Source: Zygnema cylindricum
Lineage: Eukaryota > Streptophyta > Zygnematophyceae > Zygnematales > Zygnemataceae
Reading direction: 5' to 3'
DNA: 62,000 nucleotides
Assembly (NCBI GenBank): GCA_037447655.1
Contig: JBBHKE010003397.1
Coordinates: 1 to 62,000, forward strand
Positions 23,582-35,851 of the stretch are shown one piece after another. Below the pieces are notes generated by a model. That model saw nothing but the letters and a program-made list of their open reading frames with translations. It ran no database searches and was not told the origin of the DNA. The translations under genes were made by a program, and so were the position numbers. Each line of letters opens with the position of its first letter. Positions within the stretch are counted from its first letter, which is position 1.

Positions 23582-24143
23582 TGTTAACGGACATTACATT
23601 TCGCGTCGGTTCAGTCCGTACGCGTCATTACACATGCTGGTCTGGTCCTGGTCTTGACCGTACGAATCGTTACATGCGTCGGTCAAGTCTTTTCATGTGT
23701 TGGTCCGGTCTTGTCCCCCTACGTACAAGTCTCTTGTGCGACGATCTCTTTTTGTCCTACATATGTTCGTTATTTGCATTAATTCTCTTTTGTACTTTAC
23801 TTGTTGCTTCGTACTCTTTGTCGTTTGAGTCTACGTCGTTACTTTAGGTCTTAACTACTTTTGTACATTGCCGCCCTAAAGTCAATCCGTTACAATCTAG
23901 CTTACGTTAGAATTTAGTCTACATACATTAGAATCTAGTCACATAGAATCTTGATTAGGGTCCTTTCTGTTACACCGCACCAAAGAGCGCTTAGACTCCA
24001 CAGTAATTAGCAGTTTGTATTTTGTATATAAGTGAATTTTCTCACTCAATGAAATCATCCAAATACAAATCAATTCCTCTCTCCAATGTATTGATCTTTC
24101 TCTTCTGTACAATTTCATGGCTTGCGCCAATCTACCTCCAATA
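23582..24143 (+). repeat. 5' LTR of the copia element
   Basis: Begins TGTTAACGGACATT and ends CCTCCAATA directly before the primer site. It has a TATATAA box at 24025-24031. The gag ATG (24117) lies inside the LTR, 27 bp before its end. Confidence 0.92.
24025..24031 (+). promoter_or_regulatory. TATA box of the 5' LTR
   Basis: TATATAA lies about 90 bp upstream of the gag ATG and is preserved in the 3' LTR at about 29164. It probably defines the start of element transcription. Confidence 0.6.
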
Positions 24144-25301
24144 GGTTATGGGCCTAGCCATGCCACTTCTAATAGTATCCAGAAGTTTGATGGCTAAAAC
24201 TTCTATGATTGGTCATTTTTAGCCATGCATTTTTTCAAATACGAGAAGATTTGGGACCATTTTATAGGAATTTCAAAACCTCCTATCCTTTCCTCTACTG
24301 ATACACCAGCAGAAAAAGCTACAAAAGAGTTGGCAATAGCTACATGGAAATAAAAAGATGAGGTTGCGCACGCTCGTCTAGTGATGTCACTTACTACCGA
24401 CCGCACTCATCTTATTCGCGGCGCCTCCTCTTCTGCCGAGGCTTGGAGTCGTCTTCAAGCATCTTACATTCAAACAGGATGGGCCGCTCACCGAATTCCA
24501 AAACGAGCGTTTTTTAACTCCATGAAAAAGCCGTCGAAATCTATGCAGGATTGGATTAGCACAGTCGAATTGTCGGCTGGAAAATGCACCATGATAGGCG
24601 TGCATCTTTCCGACGAGGACTTCTCTTTGACCCTTTTGGGAGGACTCCCTGAAACCTTTTCTCCTTTCATTTCCTCGTTTGACAATCTAGACCAATCCAT
24701 TCCCTTTCACTCCATTTATAGCAAACTTTTGCATGAAGAGACAAAACTTCTATCTTTTTCTGCTCCAAATCTCTCTCATGCAAATGCCTTTATTGCTGAA
24801 AATCAAAAGACTAACTCTAGGGGGGTGCAGCGTTTGTTTTGCGCTTACTGCAAAACAAAAGGACATTCCGTTGAAGACTGTCGAAAATTGGCGAGGCGGA
24901 AAGCAGCCAAGGCTTCCAATCCCCCTAAAACTGGAGGGAATGCCAACGCTGCCTATGCCAGCCCACCAGTTCTTCCCACCCCCCCACTCCCTCCACACCT
25001 TTCTTTCCCTCCAAATTTTCCTTATCCTCACCATTATTCCCCTTCTCCATCCCTTCCACAATCTTCTAACGCCGCAGCGCACTATGCCTCTTCAAACCTC
25101 ATTAACCTCCCTTGGTCGACTGCTTTCTCCCCACATTTTCCCTCTAATTATCCCACTCCAATAGCTTCCCCTTTTGTCCTCCCTCCCTCACCAGAATTTG
25201 GATATGGCAATGTTGCCCATCATATCCCAAATTCTGTCACTCCGGATACTCAATTTCCACAAGGGTACGCTTTTCTATCTCAAACCCTGACGATTGGCTA
25301 A
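24117..25301 (+). pseudogene. copia gag, interrupted by two stops
   Basis: Gag forms the particle that packages the element RNA. The frame opens at ATG 24117 within the LTR (MACANLPPIGYGPSH), reads through the primer site, and is broken by TAA at 24195 and 24351. It then stays open from 24354 to 25301. A CX2CX4HX4C zinc knuckle (CAYCKTKGHSVEDC) is encoded at 24840-24881, followed by a Pro-rich tail. The protease motif lies in a different frame just after the end, so a frameshift separates gag from pol. Confidence 0.85.
24144..24159 (+). other. Primer binding site matching the initiator tRNA anticodon arm
   Basis: GGTTATGGGCCTAGCC follows the 5' LTR at once. Its complement matches the anticodon stem-loop of eukaryotic initiator tRNA-Met around the CAT anticodon with one mismatch, not the tRNA 3' end. 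Drosophila copia and yeast Ty5 are known to use this half-tRNA type of primer. The site is also in frame with gag. Confidence 0.75.
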
Positions 25302-26500
25302 TAGATAGTGGTGCAAGTCACCACCTTTCACCACGATCTGATTGGTTCACTCACCTTTCTTCTCTATCATCCCTATGCAGATTCGTTTAGGCGACAACCG
25401 CATGTTGTTTGCTACTCATTATGGCAACGTCAACGTCCGTAATGTGTCTATTCACATTCGGAACGTACTCTTTGTTCCTTGTCTAGCTAGGAATTTATTT
25501 TCTGTCAAAGTCGCCACTTCTGACGGCTTAAAAGCTGAATTTAATAATGATAGAATAACGTTTTTTGATAGAAAAGACAATAGTACTGTAGGTTTTTGAG
25601 TAGCAAGAGATTCTATGTACGTCCTACAATCCTATAGTATGCCAAAGATATTTGCTTTCAGTGCTAGCGTCGAAAGTTTTCCACTTTGGCATTTAAGATA
25701 TGGTCATTTAAATAGCGAAAGTTTGAGTACTTTGCCAAATCTTGTAACTGGACTAAATTCATTCTATAACAAATCTTTGGATTTTGTCACGGTTGCGTGC
25801 AAGGAAAAATGCCGCGTCACTCATTTCTCACTAGCACTACTGTCATCACTGAACCACTTGCACTTGTACATACGGACGTGTGTGGACCCATGCGCACGCG
25901 TAGCTCTAATGGATCCCTTTATTTTGTCACTTTCATTGACCACGCCACTCGTTTTTCACATGTGTATCCAATCTGTCATAAATCTGACGCTTTTGCCCGA
26001 TTGCAAGAATTTAAGGCGTTGGCAAAATTTTTTCACAACAAACGAATCAAGGTCTTGCGCAGTGACAACGGTGGTGAATTTTTGTCCAACCAATTTCTGA
26101 ATATCTCATGCAACATGGAATCTCACGTCATTTAACGGCGCCTCGGACGCCACAATAAAACGGCATTGTAGAAAGGTACAATCGAACATTACATCACATG
26201 TCACGCTCAATGCTGTACTTTGCGAATTTTCCTTATGAATTTTGGGCAGAGGCTGTCGTTTACGCAAATTACTTACGCAATCTTTGTCCCACTAACGCTT
26301 TACCAAAATCTACTTTAATGGAAGAATGGTCCTCTGTCAAACCAGATATACGCCACCTTAAAATCTTTCGTTGTGAAGCGTGGTACAAAGACCTCCTCCA
26401 ATCGGACGACAAATTGGGCGCTCGCGCATTTCGTGGCATTTTCGTTGGGTACGCTCCAAATTCCAAAGCGTACCGCATCTGGAGTCCTTCTTAGCATCGC
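25286..26500 (+). pseudogene. copia protease and integrase region, frameshifted
   Basis: The aspartic protease motif WLIDSGASHHLSP begins at about 25295, in the frame one base back from gag. Integrase follows with WHLRYGHLN (start of the HHCC zinc finger), then in another frame the catalytic core (LVHTDVCGPM, about 25866; LRSDNGGEF, about 26054) and a NRTLHHMSRSMLYFANFPYEFWAEA-like segment split over frames. A premature stop lies at about 26133. Homology is clear but no intact protein remains. Confidence 0.85.
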
Positions 26501-27084
26501 GTCATCAGAAGTAATTTTCAACGAAACGCCACTGCTCAAAACCTTGTCTCGTATGCCCTTCCCTTCCCCTCTTCCCCCATTATCCAACTTTCCTTCCCTC
26601 ACCCTCTATGACCCTCTTTCCCCAAACCTTCCCCTTCAATCTCTTTAGCCATCTGAATTCACCTACCTTACACCTTCCCACCCCTCTCCTGTTAATCCTC
26701 CCATATTTTCCCCCTCATCATCTTCAAGTCTCTCTCCTCCTCCATCTTCTCCTACCCCCCTTCTTTTCCCTGCTGCTCCCATCACTCCTGCCATCCACTC
26801 AGCTGCCCTTCCTCTTTATCCTGTCACAAATTCTGAAGATAATTCATCCTCTCCCCCTCTTTTCCAAGATGATCCTCTTTTTGACAATCTTTCTCCCACA
26901 ATTTTTTCCCACTCACCTCTTCTTGGGTCTTTTGCTCCTCTAAAGCCTTCACTTCCCGATCGTGAGCCTTCCCCTCTTCCTTACCCCTCTCCTTTACCTC
27001 GCCGAAACCCCGGAGGCTCTAGAGTTCCCCCCTCTCGTCTTATTACTTCCATAGGCCACGCCTCTCTAGCTTACGCTTACTCGG

Positions 27085-27768
27085 ATGGGGCCTCTGCCTC
27101 TCTTATTTCAGCCCCCCTCTCTCAAGGCTGCCCTAAAACGACCTGATGCCTCCCTTTGGAAAACTGCCCCTGATGCAGAATTCAATGCCTTACTTTCCAA
27201 CAAAACATGGAATCTTGTTCCTATTCCCCCTGAAAGAAAGGCAATCGGTTCGAAATGGGTCTTCTGTGTAAAACAAAAAGCGGATGGATCTGTGGACGAA
27301 TACAAAGCTCGCTTGGTGGCGAAGGGCTTTTCCCAAATCGAAGGTATAGATTTCACTGAAATCTTTGCTTCTGTTGCCCGGTTTACATCTATCCGCACTT
27401 TACTTGCTTTAGCTGCTGAACATGATTTCCATGTTCATCAGATAGATGTTAACAATGCCTTATTAAATGGGATCTTGTCCAAGGACATTTATATGCATCA
27501 GCCTGAAGGATATATTTCCCCTGGATCTGAACATCTGGTTTGCCATCTCATTAAAACAATCTATGGTTTAAAGCAATCCCCCCGTGTTTGGAACCATACC
27601 ATAGATTCCATTATGCGGAAAGAGGGATTTACCCGAATTGATGCCGATTTTAGCATTTACTCTCGTGGCTCTGGCACCTCATTGATCATTGTTGCCATCT
27701 TTGTTGACGATCCCCTTCTTGTTGGTCCTTCCCTCTCTGAAAAATCCAATGTCAAATCTCTCCTTTAG
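27085..27768 (+). pseudogene. copia reverse transcriptase domain
   Basis: The RT signature runs SLWKTAPDAEFNALLSNKTW, GSKWVFCVKQ, EYKARLVAKGFSQ, VHQIDVNNALLNG, PEGYISPG, IKTIYGLKQSPRVW and the catalytic box VAIFVDDPLLVG. Copia RTs normally have YVDD(M/I/L) here; this copy has FVDD followed by Pro. It ends at an in-frame TAG at 27766-27768; the coding signal then continues (FDMADLGELTYYLGIQVS) past the stop. Confidence 0.9.
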
Positions 27769-27887
27769 ACCCATTTTGACATGGCCGATCTAGGTGAGCT
27801 CACTTATTATTTGGGCATACAAGTTTCTCGTAATCGCTCGACTCGCACCCTCTCTCTCTCTCTCAGGAGACCTTTATCTTTGATCTT

Positions 27888-28379
27888 TTGGAACGCTTTG
27901 GCATGGCAGAGTGCTCCTCCCTTTCCACTCCTTTAGATGCCAATGCCCCTCTCCTCCCTTCCACTGACTCTCTTCTCTCCCCCTCCCTCCATGCCACTTA
28001 TCGCTCGATGGTCGCGGCCCTTATGTACGCCATGCAGGCCACCCGCCCTGACATTGCCACAGCTGTCACTAAACTCAATCAATTCCTTCAACGCCCTTCT
28101 CTTGATCATCTTGCCGCAGCCAAACGTGTCTTTCGTTATCTACAAGGCACTAAAACTCTTTGTCTCACATATTCTTCCTCTGGCTCCAGTGCTCTTACGG
28201 GTTTTGTTGATTCAGATTGGGCACAAGATGAGCTTTCCCGCCGTTCCACCACTGGCTCGTGCTTCTTTTTGGGCAATGGTCTTATCTCTTGGTCATGCAG
28301 AAAGCAACCTACCATGGCATGCTCCAGCACTGAGGCGGAATATATGGCCGCGTGTCACGCCGCCAAGGAAGCTGTCTAG
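27888..28379 (+). pseudogene. copia RNase H domain
   Basis: Contains YRSMVAALMYAMQATRPDIA, FVDSDWAQDELSRRSTTGSC and CSSTEAEYMAACHAAKEA, the standard copia RNase H landmarks. It is frame-shifted relative to RT by an indel in a CTCTCTCTC run near 27855. It ends at TAG 28377-28379, and the remaining C-terminal homology (ANQVADYLTKALHRPQFEQH) continues in frame after that stop. Confidence 0.88.
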
Positions 28380-28717
28380 CTTCGGACTCTACTTTCCAAT
28401 CTTGGGTTTCCCCCTTCAGCCCCTTCTCCTATCTTTTCTGATTCCCATGGAGCTCTTGCTTAGATCCGCAATCCTGTTCACCACAAGCGGACGAAGCATA
28501 TCGACATTCAGTATCATTACTCTCGGGAGCGGGTCGAAGATGGCACTCTCCAGTTTCTTTATGTCAAATCTGCCAACCAAGTGGCCGATTATCTCACTAA
28601 GGCTCTTCATCGCCCTCAATTTGAGCAACATCGCCTCTCCTCTGGCCTTCGTCTTCCTTCTCCTCCTGGCTAAATTTCCTTTCATTTTCATCTCAATCTA
28701 CTTCCTAGTTTTCGCTT

Positions 28718-28726
28718 GAGGAGGGG
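28718..28726 (+). other. Polypurine tract
   Basis: GAGGAGGGG abuts the 3' LTR start TGTTAAC at 28727. It is the expected primer for plus-strand DNA. Confidence 0.85.
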
Positions 28727-29284
28727 TGTTAACGGACATTTCGCGTCGGTTCAGTCCGTTCGCGTCATTACATATGCTGGTCTGGTCCTGGTCTTGACCG
28801 TACGAATCGTTACATGCGTCGGTCAAGTCTTTTCATGTGTTGGTCTGGTCTTGTCGCCCTACGTACAAGTCTCTTGTGCGACGATCTCTTTTTGTCCTAC
28901 ATATGTTCGTTAATTGCATTAATTCTCTTTTGTACTTTACTTGTTGCTTTGTACTCTTTGTCGTTTGAGTCTACGTCGTTACTTTTGGTCTTAATTACTT
29001 TTGTACATTGCCGCCCTAAAGTTAATCTGTTACAATCTAGCTTACGTTAGAATTTAGTCTACATACATTATAATCTAGTCACATAGAATCTTGATTAGGG
29101 TCCTTTCTGTTACAGCGCACCAAAGAGCGCTTAGACTCCACAGTAATTAGCAGTTTGTATTTTGTATATAAGTGAATTTTCTCACTCAATGAAATCATCT
29201 CAAATACAAATCAATTCCTCTCTCCAATGCATTGATCTTTCTCTTGTGTACAATTTCATGGCTTCCGCCAATCCACCTCCAATA
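28727..29284 (+). repeat. 3' LTR of the copia element
   Basis: Collinear with 23582-24143. It lacks the ACATT duplication near the start and has a one-base insertion near 29200. It ends CCTCCAATA and is followed by the GGTTT target duplication. Confidence 0.93.
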
Positions 29285-29317
29285 GGTTTTTCATTGTGCC
29301 TCTTACATTGTGAAAGA

Positions 29318-29509
29318 GTGAATATCCACACAAAAGTGTTAACTCACAAGAGTGGCTTTGTCAACCTTGTTGCCGATGTGTGTGCTTAATTTATGTGGGT
29401 GTGACTGTGAATATCCACACAAAAGTGTTAACTCACAAGAGTGGCTTTGTCAACCTTGTTGTCGATGTGTAGTCTTAATTTATGTGGGTGTGACTGTGAA
29501 TATCCACAA
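29318..29509 (+). repeat. 89-bp tandem repeat, 2.1 copies
   Basis: AATATCCACACAAAAGTG recurs at 29321 and 29410, and a third partial copy starts at 29499. The first two copies are nearly identical. The array lies about 30 bp from the copia insertion site. Confidence 0.88.
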
Positions 29510-29882
29510 TAAGGTTTGCGACGTGTTTAGCAAAGTGGATGAATAAGAAAATGAATGGTGAAATTCAATGGAACTTGCTTATCACACTAGCAAGTTAAGA
29601 GCGAATGGAACATAATAGTTCATATTATAAAAGAAAAGGTCTCTATTTTTTTGTCTAAATAAGATTGTGTTAAGTTTGGCGACAATGGAAGAGAGAAATG
29701 GATTAAAAAGCAAAATTAGAGGTATTGTGGAATACCACGAGATATATGAGAATGAAAAAGCAAACGAGAGGTAAAAAAAAGATTACGGGGTTTTTTTTTT
29801 TTTAAATATAAATATGTTTTGACTACTTGCAAACAAAATGTGGTGACAATCCGGAAGGGAAGATGCCGAAAATTAAAATAAT

Positions 29883-30300
29883 TAGTGTTGTGTACCGGGT
29901 AATTTATTGTCGCGATAAATCCGATAGGCAATGTTATCAGTTATCGAACGGTAAAGGTTCACATTATCGCTTCGGAACCAACAAAAATCTTCATGATTAA
30001 TTATCGGTCGAGGGGGTTCATAAGTACAAAAAGTACAAAATTTACTGAAAAAGGTATGACATGAGTACAAAGATATCTGGAGGGGGGGGGGGAGGGGGAG
30101 GGGGGTACTTTTGGGAATTTTTCAAAATCCATTCTGTACTAGAGTACGAAGTTATCTTCGATAGTTATCGTCCCGATCTTTATCGGTAATTCAACATGAT
30201 AATTCCTTCACCAATGTAAAGATCGAATATTTTCATTATCGGTAGGTCGAAGCAAGGTACATATCGGTTATTGGCAAATGGCTACCGATGCACAACACTA
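29883..30300. mobile_element. hAT-like MITE (TAGTGTTGTGTA family)
   Basis: Inverted ends TAGTGTTGTGTACCG and CGATGCACAACACTA bound 418 bp. The flanking 8-mers AAAATAAT and GAAATAAC match at six of eight positions, fitting an aged target duplication. The interior has TATCG-rich dyads and a G-run near 30081-30105. Confidence 0.75.
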
Positions 30301-30308
30301 GAAATAAC

Positions 30309-31290
30309 GAAACCATAGTTGTTCATAGCGATTAATGGGAAGGTTTCAATCGCGACGAATTACACGTAGCGAATGCATTGAACCTTTTGAAAAAATTGTT
30401 AAAAATCGTTAATGAATTTCCTTCCGTACTATTTCGTATATGTAAAACAAAAAATAATCTACATATAGCGCAGTTTGTAGGTTATCCGTTAAATGAGCGC
30501 TAAAATATTATAAATATTTATATAAGTATTACACTGCATGTTGGTATCGGAATTCCATCATCAACTGGTAGCGGAGAATCATAATTTAGGCTACGCCATA
30601 AATGCCGCACGCCCGGGCTCGAACGTCTGCAAGTGCGTACTTTTATCAAATTCTGTATGTTTGAGCTTATATGACAGGCAGCCATGGCCGCCTTCTCACT
30701 GTCTTCTTCTCTCTCTATCTCTTAGACAGCACACGACTGCAAAAAAATAGAGATAGACAGCACACGACTGCAAAAAAATAACATACAGACCATGTACAAA
30801 TGACATTTTTCACATTTGAAGAAGACGCCCGTACAATTTTCAAACTTACCGCGCGAAAATAGTGTGACGTTTCCAACGTCTCTTTTCGAAAATGTCTGTA
30901 CATTTTCGATGAAATGACATACCAGTTCCGTGATATTTCTGATCAGTTTACTGGACAGAAAGTACCAATAACTACGACGTATCTTTTCCTCAAATTCCGT
31001 ACATTTCCGTAAAAAAACGTACATTTTACGGGAAATATTGTATTTTTCCCGTAAATTTTCCGTTCAGTTTACCGGACAAAAAGTACATCGAGATTTTTTG
31101 CGTTTTTTTTTCAAAAGTCACGAATTATACGTTTCAATCGGAAAAATTGAAAAAATCGCACAATTAAAACAACTATGAATGAAACCATGGTTCGAAAAAG
31201 TTCGATTTTTTTTTTTTTTTAAGTATGAAGGAAATTGTCAAATTGAACTGCAGTCCATTACAGGACAGGACTTCATTGCAGCATACAGGT
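30309..31290 (+). repeat. Dispersed repeat family R, copy 3
   Basis: The longest well-preserved copy. It opens near ACCATAGTTGTTC and closes near AACAACTATG (an imperfect inverted pair), then continues to TGCAGCATACAGGTT. It includes a tRNA-like segment (CAACTGGTAGCGGAG, about 42 bases, then GGGCTCGAACG, resembling A and B boxes) and a GGCAGCCATGGCCGCC block before a CT-rich stretch. Confidence 0.65.
30723..30780 (+). repeat. 31-bp tandem duplication inside family R copy 3
   Basis: TAGACAGCACACGACTGC plus an A-run occurs twice, starting at 30723 and 30754. Confidence 0.85.
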
Positions 31291-31399
31291 TGTGATTAAC
31301 AACTGTACCTTCGTTTCATAGATCCATAGATGTCCAATTCGTACGGGTTTCGACTTTTTTACGAGCATTACGTAGTATTTGTGGATTTTATACTTTCGT

Positions 31400-31700
31400 A
31401 AAGTCCGTACTGTTGTAACTTTACAATCTGTACGAAAAAGTACGAAAAGCGTGACCCAAGAAAATCCTCAGAAAAATCTAAAAATGTACGAAAGATATAC
31501 GAAAATGTACGAAAACGTACGAAAATGTATCATAAAAATAATAAACCAGAAAACCCCGGAAAATCAGTTGTAATGCAATATACAGTAACGTATGAGAATG
31601 TACCCTAAAAAGTAAAAACTCTAAAATCCCCGCTTACATAACCCTATAATGCACGGAAATGTACGAATTTTGTAAGGTACGAATTTTATTTGATTGATGC
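31400..31700 (+). repeat. Low-complexity GTACGAAAA stretch
   Basis: TGTACGAAAA or TACGAAAG words recur in irregular tandem between 31430 and 31530. GTAC and TACG words stay frequent to about 31700. No gene is seen. Confidence 0.5.
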
Positions 31701-32204
31701 GCACTGTACGTAATATTCGTTACTGTAGTTTACTCCGTGCGTTTTATGCGCATAGGACATCTATGCATACTTGCATAGATCCAAAACAGAGCGTACGAAT
31801 CGATAGTTCCAGTCTTCCATAATATAAGGTAAGGATCTTCAAAAAGCTTTCTTGGAAGCGCCACGTAGACCCAGCTCCCTTCTAGCCGCAGAAAGTGCTC
31901 GCCACGTGGGCAGGTGTAAGTCTTATCTTTCCTTGGTGTTCATCCGGCTCCTTTTCATTTTCCGAAAGGTGACCGCGTTCTCTTTTCACTCTCCTCGCCA
32001 GTTTTTGTCTGCCGGCTTCCTGGACAGCGCGTAACGTCACGGCCCCGTCCGGCCAGCCGTCATGGGCTGACCGCGAAGAGGAGGGAGACCTCTCGCCTCT
32101 TTGCGCGTCTGCGGACCTGTCCTTCCACTGCCGGTAGGTAGGCTGGAGGACTTCTCGCTCTTCCACTTCCTCCTTCCCTTGCTCCCTCACTGCCTTTCTC
32201 CTTC

Positions 32205-32252
32205 CCTTCATCCCTCCCTCCCTCCCTCCCTCCCTCCCTCCCTCCCTCCCGT
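32205..32252 (+). repeat. (CCCT)n microsatellite
   Basis: A run of about ten CCCT units. Confidence 0.9.
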
Positions 32253-33626
32253 CCTTCCTCTTGCATCCTCCTTTGCTTTCCTTCATTGAGTTACGAACGG
32301 CGTTTTGGCAAATTGGCAGCGACCAATTAGAAGATAGGAAGACGAGACTCCATGGCAACAACCAGATAGCTCTATAGCTCTCATATTTGCTCTAAACAAA
32401 AAAAGAGAGGGAAAAAAAAAGCTATTAATCTTAGATGTTTTGTGACAATTTGTAACCGACTGCTATGAAAAGTTGAAGATGTGCATCAGCAATCACATTT
32501 TTCTTACTCTCTTGAATCTGTTTTTGGTTATAGACTTGAGGGCAATCATATGTCGTTCGAACATTACGTCGTTCCGTAGTTCCTATGTATATATATATAT
32601 TTCTTTAAATCACTGCTAGTGTACTTATATGTCCTTGTTCTTTGTCCTTGTTATTTTTTGTCTGACTTACCTGTCCCTTCCATGTTTTTTCTGCTACCCT
32701 TACAACTGCTACCGGTCTCCATAGTCTGTCTTGATCGGAAAGCAGTGAAGCTCTTCAACAAGCACTGTCCAAACTAATTCATGTAGGGAAATTAAAAAAC
32801 CTTTCATAGACACTGTAGTCAATTTCTTTAAATTTTCTGGTGACTACCCTTATCCACACTATTTTCTGTGTAGTTTACCTGAAATAGTCTGGTCCTGATT
32901 ATTAACAATCCTTTTTTTGCTTTCATTTTTTTGCAACCGCTCTTCTTGTTAAAGAGGTTAACACCTACTGTTTTCTTCTTTCAAACACACCTTTAGTGCA
33001 TGCATAACAGTCACGGCACACAGAGGTATGGGGAAACAAACATTTGTAGTTGCCACTGACTTTACACTTGAAGCAGAGAGGTATTTCCATCCACATTTCC
33101 AATTTCAAAATCGAGTACACTTATTGGAAGCCAACTTCTATCTACGACTCTCCTCCCTTTCCACATCTTGCTCTCTCACGGACACCATTTCCTCCCTCCA
33201 TTTCTTTAAAATTCCTTCCTCTCCCTCTAACTCTCCCTCCTCTCCAACCATTCCAAGTCTTGCTCGTTCACTCACACACCTACCTTTTCTCACCTCCAAC
33301 CTCCCAGGACCTCCTCCCTCGATTTCGATTGAAAGAATGAAAGATCCGAGGTTCGATCTGATTGATCCCGGATTCGCCCGAGATTTCGATCTCTCGACGA
33401 TAAATAATTGAGTGAATGGACGGGAAAATGTAGGGAGGGAATGTAGTGAGAAGGCCGGTGGATCTGCCAGTGTGAAGGTACAGGGGAGGAATTCAAAGGC
33501 AAGATAGGAGGAATTGGAAGTATTGATGGAGAGGAGGTAGTGGAGGGCATAAAAACTTCTTTCCGTTTTTATTTTGGGGGGAGGTTACTGAATCATTGCT
33601 TTCTCGTTATTTTATTCTGATGTTAA

Positions 33627-34548
<922 letters not shown>

Positions 34549-35851
34549 TTTTAGTCATTTTTTGTTATAGATTTGCCCATTTTGGTATATGTGAGGGATC
34601 AGGGGGTTGTATAGTTGGAGTATATTTGCGAGTTTGTACAAAAGTAGTTCGAGGAAGGGAGGTTATGAATTGAGATTGAATGTGGTGTTGACAGGGATAA
34701 CCTAGTTATTGTCAGAAAGTAAGTGTTGGGATTATTTCACATTCTTTTACTCTCAGGATATTTGAGAAGAATATCGGAGAAAGTTACCTGGAGTTTTCGA
34801 ATCTTGTCTACCTGGTGTTTTTAGTCGTGTCAGTTGGTTTTGTCCCTTAACTGATGTATGCAACACATTGCCGAATTGAAAGAATCTTCACGCGGTGCGA
34901 ATGTGGACATCTTATGCTTAGTGATGAGGTCTGGTTGTGGCTTACATTGTGTAATGAAGATGACTGACTTCTTCTTGTGGTTCTATCATTACTCCAACAA
35001 CTAGTATCACTTCCCGAATGTGGTTGCCTGTGCGGGCTGGGTGTTTAATTCGAGTTCCTTTATAGTATGGGGTGACCAGTAATTTCAGCAGCTGCACTGT
35101 TCCTGATTGAACAGCCAGTATCGCTTCCGCAGATTTGACATGTGATGGAGTTTCTACAATATTCAGCAGTGTTTTATGAAACTCAATGTACACAAATACA
35201 GGTTGGCTTCACAATTATTTTTCCATATTGTTTGCGAGTAAGAGTATGAGAGGTAATGTTGTCCGTTTCATCCTTCCATCGAAACATATAGCAAATGCAA
35301 TGCAGTACATTCAATGTGCCGAGGTCTCCTATGTGATTGAGTAACTTTGTGTGGACGTTTTCTATGTGATATAGCCTAAATGAGGGAATCATCCCTAAAG
35401 TTGAGCACTCTAATTCGGGTGAGTGTTCTTTTTATGTATCTTAGTTTGAATAACTCTATTTAGTTACACGAATTTATTACTAAAGCGCGACGGTAAACTA
35501 TCTGAGTACTTGGGAACCGAAAAAAAATTGGGTCAAAACTGAAAAACTAAATGTGGAGGAAAGATTGGAAAGACATCTTGAAAGAAACTAACACAGACAA
35601 AAATGCAATGAGCCATGCTGCAAACTAGTGTGCTTCATTCTATTAAATCGTTTTTGCTAACAGTTTTACAGTTTCAAAATATAGTGTAGAAAGCATATTG
35701 GGCGATACCTCTCAACTCTTTAGATTCTTAAATTGAGCGTCTTCAACTTTTTTTTTTGTTATTTTAGGCAACCGAAGAATTTCTCATCAGATACGGGGCA
35801 AAGGCACATTATCTTGTATAGCAATGTCTTGTCTATCGAGGTTGAAAAAAT

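Larger units (their letters stand above)
23582..29284 (+). mobile_element. Full-length, decayed Ty1/copia LTR retrotransposon
   Basis: A 5.7-kb element with two LTRs (562 and 558 bp), a primer site, gag, protease, integrase, reverse transcriptase and RNase H in copia order, and a polypurine tract. It is flanked by the exact 5-bp duplication GGTTT (23577-23581 and 29285-29289). By eye the LTRs differ by about 16 substitutions and two small indels (about 97% identical). The coding region carries two stops in gag, several frame breaks and a mutated RT box, so this copy cannot be autonomous. Confidence 0.96.

Noticed and set aside
30538-30640. Possible tRNA gene in repeat family R
   Set aside because: Only loose A- and B-box-like words are present; no cloverleaf with acceptor and anticodon stems could be formed.
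32027-32134. Possible upstream exon of the E2-like gene (DLSPLCASADLSFHCR before GTAGGT)
   Set aside because: It is weakly reminiscent of the E2 N-terminal region, but no start codon or linking exon with the required phase was found, so it was left out of the gene model.
31882-32361. 159-codon minus-strand frame rich in Gly, Arg and Glu
   Set aside because: It is driven by the CCCT microsatellite on the opposite strand and shows no motif.
33028-33411. 127-codon Ser/Pro-rich frame upstream of the E2-like exons
   Set aside because: Simple C/T-rich composition with no link in phase to the UBC exons.
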